Shown here piece after piece: positions 1 through 4,066 of a stretch of 6,616 bases of DNA; positions within the stretch are counted from its first letter, which is position 1, and each line of letters starts with the position of its first letter. Source of the DNA: DSOI01 sp041394885 (GTDB taxonomy: Bacteria; Acidobacteriota; Terriglobia; Bryobacterales; Bryobacteraceae); NCBI GenBank assembly GCA_041394885.1, contig JAWKHI010000081.1, positions 1 through 6,616 on the forward strand, given 5' to 3'. The notes beneath the pieces were generated by a model, which had not been told where the DNA came from, searched no databases, and worked only from the letters and a program-made list of their open reading frames with translations. A program made the position numbers and the translations under genes.

Positions 1-426
1 TTCACCTCGGAGGCGTTTGCTCCCGTGGATGCGGCCGTCAAGGCGTGGAAGGAAGGCCGCGCCGCGCAAGCCAAGCCGGATTGGAACACCCAACAATGGT
101 TGCATTTCCTCCGCGCGATGGAAGACGGCATCGCCGCCCCCCGGATGGCCGCTCTCGATCGCGCCTACGCGTTCACCCGCACCGGCAATTCAGAGATTCT
201 GTTCCAGTGGCTGCTCATGTCGATCCGGGCCGGGTATCGTCCGGCGGACCGGACTCTCGACGAGTTCCTCACCAATGTCGGGCGCCGGAAATTCGTCAAG
301 CCGCTTTACGAGGAACTCGCCAAGACCCCGGAGGGGAAAAAGCGCGCCGAGGCGCTGTTCGCCAAAGTGAGATCGCGCTACCATCCGATCACCGCCGCTT
401 CGGTGGCGCAGGCGCTCGGCCTGTAA
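1..426 (+). CDS. M1 family metallopeptidase, leukotriene A4 hydrolase type (C-terminal part)
   Basis: This frame is open from the first base of the window and ends at TAA 424-426, leaving 141 residues of a longer protein whose N-terminus lies outside. The fragment matches the helical C-terminal domain found in leukotriene A4 hydrolase and related bacterial M1 aminopeptidases. Visible landmarks are a Trp-Gln-rich helix (NTQQWLHFL), the segment TGNSEILFQWL, the segment GRRKFVKPLYEEL, and the terminal YHPITAASV; the same order is found in human LTA4H (NNSEIRFRWL, GRMKFTRPLF, HPVTA). The family cleaves N-terminal residues from peptides using a HExxH zinc site, which would lie upstream and cannot be checked here. 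The downstream permease starts only 4 bases after the stop, suggesting possible co-transcription. Family assignment is strong; the substrate is unknown. Confidence 0.88.
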   Translation, partial: FTSEAFAPVDAAVKAWKEGRAAQAKPDWNTQQWLHFLRAMEDGIAAPRMAALDRAYAFTRTGNSEILFQWLLMSIRAGYRPADRTLDEFLTNVGRRKFVKPLYEELAKTPEGKKRAEALFAKVRSRYHPITAASVAQALGL

Positions 427-430
427 GCCG

Positions 431-1402
431 ATGCACAAAAGCGCACAAGCCGCCGGGCATGGTAACGACCCTGGCGGGAAACTCGCAAATTCCAACGCGT
501 CCGGCGTGTCTGTTGTGCGCGAGTTCCCCAGAAGGCTAACCGGGGGCGCCATTGCGCTGGCGCTGTTCGTATCGATGCTGTGGGGCGGCAACGTCGCGGG
601 CTTGAAGGTGGGTTTGGCGACCTTTCCGCCGTTCTGGAGCGCCTTTTGGCGGATGCTTTTGGGGCTGGCGGTGCTGTTGGCGTGGGCGGCCTTCAACCGC
701 ACCGATCTGCGGCTGCGCACCGGCGAGGGCCGCAGCCTCACTCTGCTCGGGCTGCTGTTTTCCGCGCAAATCGCCCTGCTCAATTTCGGCACACAGTATT
801 CCTCGCCTGCCTACGCCGTGGTGCTGGTGAACGCCAATCCGCTGTTCGCGAATATCATCGGGCACTTCCTTCCGCTCGAGCAGCGGCTCAGCGTCGCGCG
901 CGTACTCGGTCTCACGATCGCGTTCGGCGGCCTCTGTTGGGTCATGCTCGGCGAGCCCGATGCGGCCCTGGCGCCGCACCCGTTTCTCGGCAACGCGCTC
1001 ACAGCCGTCTCGGCTTGCCTGCTCGGCCTGCGGATGCTGTTCACGCGGCATCTGGTGCAGTCCATCCCGCCCCTACGCGCCATTGTCTGGCAGGTGGCCG
1101 TATCGCTTCCCGTGTTTCTCGTCGCCGCTGTTCTGGTTGAGCCCACCGTGCTGAAGGAGGTGGCTTGGCCGGCCATCGCCGCCCTTTTTTACACGGGAGC
1201 CATCGTGGCCGGATTCTGCTTCGTCATGTGGGCCGATTTGCTCAAACGCTACAGTGCCGGGACACTGTCGATGTTCTCGTTCACCGTGCCGTTTTTCGGA
1301 ATCGCCGCCAGCGCGGTGATGTTCGGCGAACCGGTGACGGCGCGCCTGTTGGTGGGCGCGGTGATGGTCACGCTCGGCATCGGCATCGTCAGCCGTGTCT
1401 GA
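431..1402 (+). CDS. EamA/DMT-superfamily inner-membrane permease
   Basis: The 323-residue product has about ten hydrophobic segments, near residues 38-57, 68-88, 103-120, 125-145, 155-173, 185-204, 216-236, 246-268, 277-297 and 304-321. They form two similar five-helix halves. Each half ends in the typical EamA pattern: a Pro-containing helix, a short loop with an acidic residue (LPLEQ in half one, FGEPV in half two), then a Gly-rich last helix. This is the drug/metabolite transporter superfamily, usually exporters of amino acids or other small metabolites; the substrate cannot be read from sequence. The start is uncertain. ATG 431 gives about 35 hydrophilic residues before helix 1 and has no clear Shine-Dalgarno sequence. 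In-frame GTG codons at 506 and 515 would give a more usual short N-terminus but also lack a ribosome site. The gene follows the peptidase stop by 4 bases. Confidence 0.9.
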   Translation: MHKSAQAAGHGNDPGGKLANSNASGVSVVREFPRRLTGGAIALALFVSMLWGGNVAGLKVGLATFPPFWSAFWRMLLGLAVLLAWAAFNRTDLRLRTGEGRSLTLLGLLFSAQIALLNFGTQYSSPAYAVVLVNANPLFANIIGHFLPLEQRLSVARVLGLTIAFGGLCWVMLGEPDAALAPHPFLGNALTAVSACLLGLRMLFTRHLVQSIPPLRAIVWQVAVSLPVFLVAAVLVEPTVLKEVAWPAIAALFYTGAIVAGFCFVMWADLLKRYSAGTLSMFSFTVPFFGIAASAVMFGEPVTARLLVGAVMVTLGIGIVSRV

Positions 1403-1424
1403 CCCGGCGCCCGCCGCTGCTTGC

Positions 1425-1437
1425 AGTACTCTGTACT
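1425..1437. repeat. Short perfect inverted repeat before the PIG-L start
   Basis: AGTAC at 1425-1429 and GTACT at 1433-1437 form a perfect 5-base dyad around a 3-base centre (TCT), ending one base before the preferred ATG at 1439. The embedded TACTCT (1427-1432) keeps only the first, second and last bases of a -10 hexamer and sits 6 bases before the ATG. It could be a small operator or a weak promoter element, but a dyad this short may be chance. Confidence 0.25.
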
Positions 1438-1438
1438 C

Positions 1439-2137
1439 ATGCCCAAGACGCTTCTGGCGATCGGCGCTCACTACGATGACTGCGTGTTCGGCGTGCCCGG
1501 TGTCATGCTACAGGCCATCCGGCAGGACTGGCGCGTGGTGATTGGCGCCCTGATTGGCGACTATGCCAACTGGGTTCCCGTCAAAGGCCGCGAAAAGCAA
1601 TTGGTGGATGGCTCCCGCGAGTTGGCCCATCACTACGGCGCCGAAATGCGCTTCCTCGACTTCGCCTCGCACCTGTTCGATGTGACCACGGACGCGAAAA
1701 AGACCGTTGCGTCGCTGGTGGCCGGCGTCAAGCCGGACATGGTGCTGATGCTATGGCCGGGCGACACCCATGACGATCATCGCGCCGCGTCGCAGTTGTG
1801 CGAGATCGCCGTGAAAAACGCCGGACAAATCCTGGGCCGCGACGACGTCCGCCCGCCGGGGCGAATTTACTACTTCGATAACGGTCCGCGGCACACCATC
1901 GGGTTCGAGCCCGACACGTTCGTGGATGTGACGCCGGAGTGGCCGGTGGCAACGGAGTGGCTGGGACGCCTGATGGCGTTGGTTCGCAACCGGACGTATG
2001 ACCCGGCGTCCCGCGATGCGGCGCAGGCGTCGAAGGAGGCGATCGCGGTTTACCGGGGTGCTACGTGCGGGGTGCGGTACGCGGAAGCGCTCCGAGCGTA
2101 CGACAAGCGGCCGGTCGACATCTTCGGCTCGCGGTGA
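1439..2137 (+). CDS. PIG-L/LmbE family N-deacetylase
   Basis: The predicted 232-residue protein is a member of the PIG-L (LmbE-like) zinc-dependent deacetylases, which remove acetyl groups from N-acetylglucosamine-type amino sugars and related conjugates. The N-terminal strand leads into AHYDDCVFG. By comparison with MshB-type enzymes, His11 and Asp14 would bind zinc and Asp13 would be the general base. The second metal site is in GDTHDDHRAAS, where His114 is the expected ligand. The usual family motif is AHPDDE, so Tyr12 in place of Pro and Cys15 in place of the acidic residue are variants. There is no signal peptide, so it should be cytoplasmic. A TTG at 1421 would add six residues (ending YSVL), but ATG 1439 starts directly before the family's first strand and is preferred. 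No Shine-Dalgarno sequence is visible. The gene lies 36 bases after the permease, on the same strand. The substrate is unknown. Confidence 0.87.
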   Translation: MPKTLLAIGAHYDDCVFGVPGVMLQAIRQDWRVVIGALIGDYANWVPVKGREKQLVDGSRELAHHYGAEMRFLDFASHLFDVTTDAKKTVASLVAGVKPDMVLMLWPGDTHDDHRAASQLCEIAVKNAGQILGRDDVRPPGRIYYFDNGPRHTIGFEPDTFVDVTPEWPVATEWLGRLMALVRNRTYDPASRDAAQASKEAIAVYRGATCGVRYAEALRAYDKRPVDIFGSR

Positions 2138-2157
2138 CTCGGCCGGCGACTTCGGTT

Positions 2158-3195
2158 CTATTCGGTCCGCGCGAGGCCTGCCTGGGCGCACTCGGACGCC
2201 ACGGTCACGTACCGGACCACGGCATCGTTCCCGATCACGTAGGGATGAGGGTCTGACGGGCGGCGCTTCGCCATCGCGGGAAGCTTGTTTTTCGCATCGT
2301 CGAGATGAGTATGGTTGGCGATCAGAACGTCGGCTCCGGCCTTGGCGACGATCTCCCGGAAGCGCGCGGCGGATTGGATGTAGGCGTCGAACCAGAACTT
2401 GTTCGGCCGGTCCGGCGTGATATACACGGGGCTTCCGCTCAGCCAGTTGAATCCGGTGCCTCCCCACGAAGCGGCCAGGTGGGGCTTGCCGTTGTCCTTC
2501 ACCGGAACCAGCACCGACAGCGTGCCGAGCGTGTGGCCCGGGGTTACGTAGATGGTGACGGTGGTGTCGCCGAGGGTCAACTTCTGGCCGTCGGTGGCCA
2601 CCATGTCCCGTCGCGGCTTCAGCCAGCTTCCCTGGGTGCGCTCGACCAGTCCCCAGTCTTCGGCGCCCATGATCACGTGCGAGCCGTAGTGCTCCTGCAA
2701 GTATCCGGCGCCGCCCACATGATCCCGATGGCCGTGGCTGACGATGACGTACTTGATCGTGGCCGGGTCAAGGCCTAGCTTCTTCAAGCCGTTCACGATT
2801 TCGTCCTGCACCGAGTAGTCGAAGATCGCGTCGATGATGATGATTCCTTCCGAGGTCGTGACCGCCCATGCGCCATACTCCTTCTCGCCGACGAAGTAGA
2901 GATTGTCGAACACTTTCACGGGTTCGGCGTGCCATGCGGCGCGATCGGGCGGGTCCGCGCGCCGGGGCCGGGCGGCGGGAGCGACGGCGCGGTTGGCCGC
3001 GGGCTGCGCGAACTGCGTGCAGATGCCTTCGAAGATCCCGGTGTGCTCTTTCCCTGCCGCCTTGCGGGCGGCTTCGATGTGCGCCGCGACCGCGGCGTTC
3101 TTTTCAGCCTGCGCGGACTGGGCGGCGAGGCGCGCGCCGCTGAGTCCCGCGGCGAGCGCGATGGCGGATGCGATGGCGAGTTTTTGCCGGTTCAT
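2158..3195 (-). CDS. Exported metallo-beta-lactamase-fold hydrolase, subclass B3-like
   Basis: Read from ATG at 3195 the product is 345 residues. Residues 1-30 look like a Sec signal peptide: Asn-Arg-Gln-Lys, a hydrophobic Ala/Leu/Ile core, then an Ala-rich cleavage region ending AQSAQA. Residues 31-62 are a helical stretch, 63-92 an Ala/Pro/Arg-rich linker, and 93-335 the metallo-hydrolase fold. Metal-binding motifs are HGHRDH at 154-159 (His154, His156, Asp158, His159), His221 in TPGHTLG, and a final His in ANHTH (295 or 297). This set fits two zinc ions in the B3 beta-lactamase-like branch. Ser243 in AASWGG may match the Ser that replaces the B1 Cys ligand; this is my hand alignment. Real beta-lactamase activity is possible but unproven, since lactonases and other hydrolases share these motifs. 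An upstream GTG-type start at 3249 would place 18 charged residues before the signal peptide, so ATG 3195 is preferred. The stop is 20 bases from that of the convergent deacetylase. Confidence 0.9.
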   Translation of the reverse strand: MNRQKLAIASAIALAAGLSGARLAAQSAQAEKNAAVAAHIEAARKAAGKEHTGIFEGICTQFAQPAANRAVAPAARPRRADPPDRAAWHAEPVKVFDNLYFVGEKEYGAWAVTTSEGIIIIDAIFDYSVQDEIVNGLKKLGLDPATIKYVIVSHGHRDHVGGAGYLQEHYGSHVIMGAEDWGLVERTQGSWLKPRRDMVATDGQKLTLGDTTVTIYVTPGHTLGTLSVLVPVKDNGKPHLAASWGGTGFNWLSGSPVYITPDRPNKFWFDAYIQSAARFREIVAKAGADVLIANHTHLDDAKNKLPAMAKRRPSDPHPYVIGNDAVVRYVTVASECAQAGLARTE

Positions 3196-3205
3196 GGTGT
3201 CGGCA

Positions 3206-3214
3206 AGGATATCA
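3206..3214 (-). promoter_or_regulatory. Possible extended -10 promoter for the metallo-hydrolase
   Basis: On the minus strand the sequence TGATATCCT lies 10 bases before the ATG at 3195. It has the TGn extension and a hexamer (TATCCT) matching 4 of 6 consensus bases. I see no matching -35 at 17-18 bases. If used, transcription would begin within a few bases of the start codon, giving almost no leader. Confidence 0.3.
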
Positions 3215-3295
3215 TCTTGCGCCCGGTGCGTGGGGCGGGGCGGGTCCACCTAAGACCCGTGGAAGGGTTTTCCCATCGACACAGCGCCCGCCGGG

Positions 3296-3325
3296 TTGAT
3301 CGCCGGTGGCGGATGCGGATATGAT
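3296..3325 (+). promoter_or_regulatory. Sigma70-like promoter of the lipoprotein gene
   Basis: TTGATC at 3296-3301 and TATGAT at 3320-3325 are separated by 18 bases. They match the -35 (4 of 6) and -10 (5 of 6) consensus. The -10 ends 6 bases before ATG 3332, so transcription should begin at or very near the start codon, implying a leaderless mRNA. This also argues against the upstream in-frame TTG at 3296 as a translation start, because it is the -35 element itself. Confidence 0.5.
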
Positions 3326-3331
3326 GCCGTC

Positions 3332-3958
3332 ATGCCAAACCGCTACCACCTCGCCGTGCTCGCCCTGCTGCTCGCCGGATGCAGCTCCAGCCAACCCCCC
3401 GCCGAGACCGCCAAAGTCACCAAGGAAGGCGTGGACGTCAAGAAGGACCCGCTCGGGATGCTCGGCGCGCTGGCCTCGGCCGGCAAGGACCTCGAGAAGA
3501 TGCAGAAGGAACTCGAGGAGATGCCCGCCACCGATCCCGTCCACTTCTCCAAGCTGATCGAGGCTCTGCCCGACGTCCCCAGCGGATGGACTGCCGACGA
3601 GGCCAAGGGCGCCAGCAACCAGATGGGCGATTTCAAGACCAGCCAGGGTTCTCGCCGCTATCGGACCGAGTCCGGCGAAAGCGTCGACGTGGAGATTAAC
3701 GACTGGGCTTTCAACCGTGCCCTGTATCTGCCCTTTTTCATGCAGGCGAAGTTCAGCCAGGAAACCACGGACGGCTACAGCAAGGGCATCACCATGGGGG
3801 AAGACCCGGGCCGCGAAGAGTATAACATCAAACAGAAAGACGGCAGCCGGCAGGTTCTCTACAAGAAGCGCTACCACATCAAAGTCGCCGTGAACAATAT
3901 GCCGAGCGAAGCGATCGAAGAATGGTGGGGGAAGCTGAAGACGGACTCCCTGCCGTAG
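3332..3958 (+). CDS. Putative lipoprotein of unknown function
   Basis: The 208-residue product begins with a short lipoprotein signal: MPNR, a hydrophobic core, and the lipobox LLAGC with Cys17 as the predicted lipid-attachment site. Ser18 to Ser20 at the start of the mature chain would favour the outer membrane under the E. coli +2 rule, if that applies here. Residues 21-70 are Lys/Glu-rich and helical (KDLEKMQKELEEM). Residues 80-208 look like a small globular domain of alternating strands: a Tyr-rich strand, VDVEIND, a helix around YLPFFMQAKF, GYSKGITMGEDPG, and a final strand YHIKVAV followed by a helix ending in WWGKLK. I do not recognise a named family. ATG 3332 is chosen because it begins the signal peptide and sits right after a good -10. 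It lies divergently from the metallo-hydrolase and 108 bases before the fusion gene. Confidence 0.83.
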   Translation: MPNRYHLAVLALLLAGCSSSQPPAETAKVTKEGVDVKKDPLGMLGALASAGKDLEKMQKELEEMPATDPVHFSKLIEALPDVPSGWTADEAKGASNQMGDFKTSQGSRRYRTESGESVDVEINDWAFNRALYLPFFMQAKFSQETTDGYSKGITMGEDPGREEYNIKQKDGSRQVLYKKRYHIKVAVNNMPSEAIEEWWGKLKTDSLP

Positions 3959-4025
3959 CCGCGAACGGGTCGAACGCAGAGTACAATCCGGCTTGGCTTG
4001 TTTGCGGCCCGGGACTCATGGTACC

Positions 4026-4057
4026 CTCCTCCGTAACAGACATCACAGTAGGAGGAG
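4026..4057 (+). promoter_or_regulatory. Hairpin sequestering the Shine-Dalgarno of the fusion gene
   Basis: CTCCTCC at 4026-4032 is exactly complementary to GGAGGAG at 4051-4057, with an 18-base loop. If G4033 is bulged, two more pairs (T4034-A4035 with T4049-A4050) extend the stem. The 3' arm is the Shine-Dalgarno sequence of the gene starting at 4067, so the fold would hide it from the ribosome. Such structures act as thermosensors, riboswitch expression platforms or attenuating leaders; which applies here is not visible. Transcription must begin upstream of 4026 for the structure to form. TACAAT at 3982-3987 is a possible -10, but it has no convincing -35. Confidence 0.45.
4050..4057 (+). 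promoter_or_regulatory. Strong ribosome binding site deciding a TTG start
   Basis: AGGAGGAG ends 9 bases before TTG 4067 and is the only strong Shine-Dalgarno sequence before any gene in this window. It supports TTG 4067 as the start; GTG 4076 in the same frame, three codons later, is the alternative. Confidence 0.7.
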
Positions 4058-4066
4058 AAGCGACTT

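Noticed and set aside
190..1471. Minus-strand and alternate-frame open frames over the peptidase and permease
   Set aside because: They are Arg/Pro/Ala-rich products with no domain signature, and they overlap genes with clear family motifs.
2138..2157. A bidirectional terminator between the convergent genes
   Set aside because: The 20 bases between the stops contain no convincing stem followed by a T-run on either strand.
3196..3249. Longer N-terminus for the metallo-hydrolase
   Set aside because: The extra 18 residues are charged and Pro-rich and would precede a clear signal peptide that begins at the ATG 3195.
3296..3331. TTG 3296 as start of the lipoprotein
   Set aside because: It would add twelve residues before the signal peptide, and it coincides with the -35 element of a plausible promoter.
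3959..4025. Promoter for the fusion gene built on TACAAT 3982-3987
   Set aside because: The hexamer is a 5 of 6 match, but no acceptable -35 lies 16-19 bases upstream and there is no TGn extension. It is mentioned only as a possibility in the hairpin entry.
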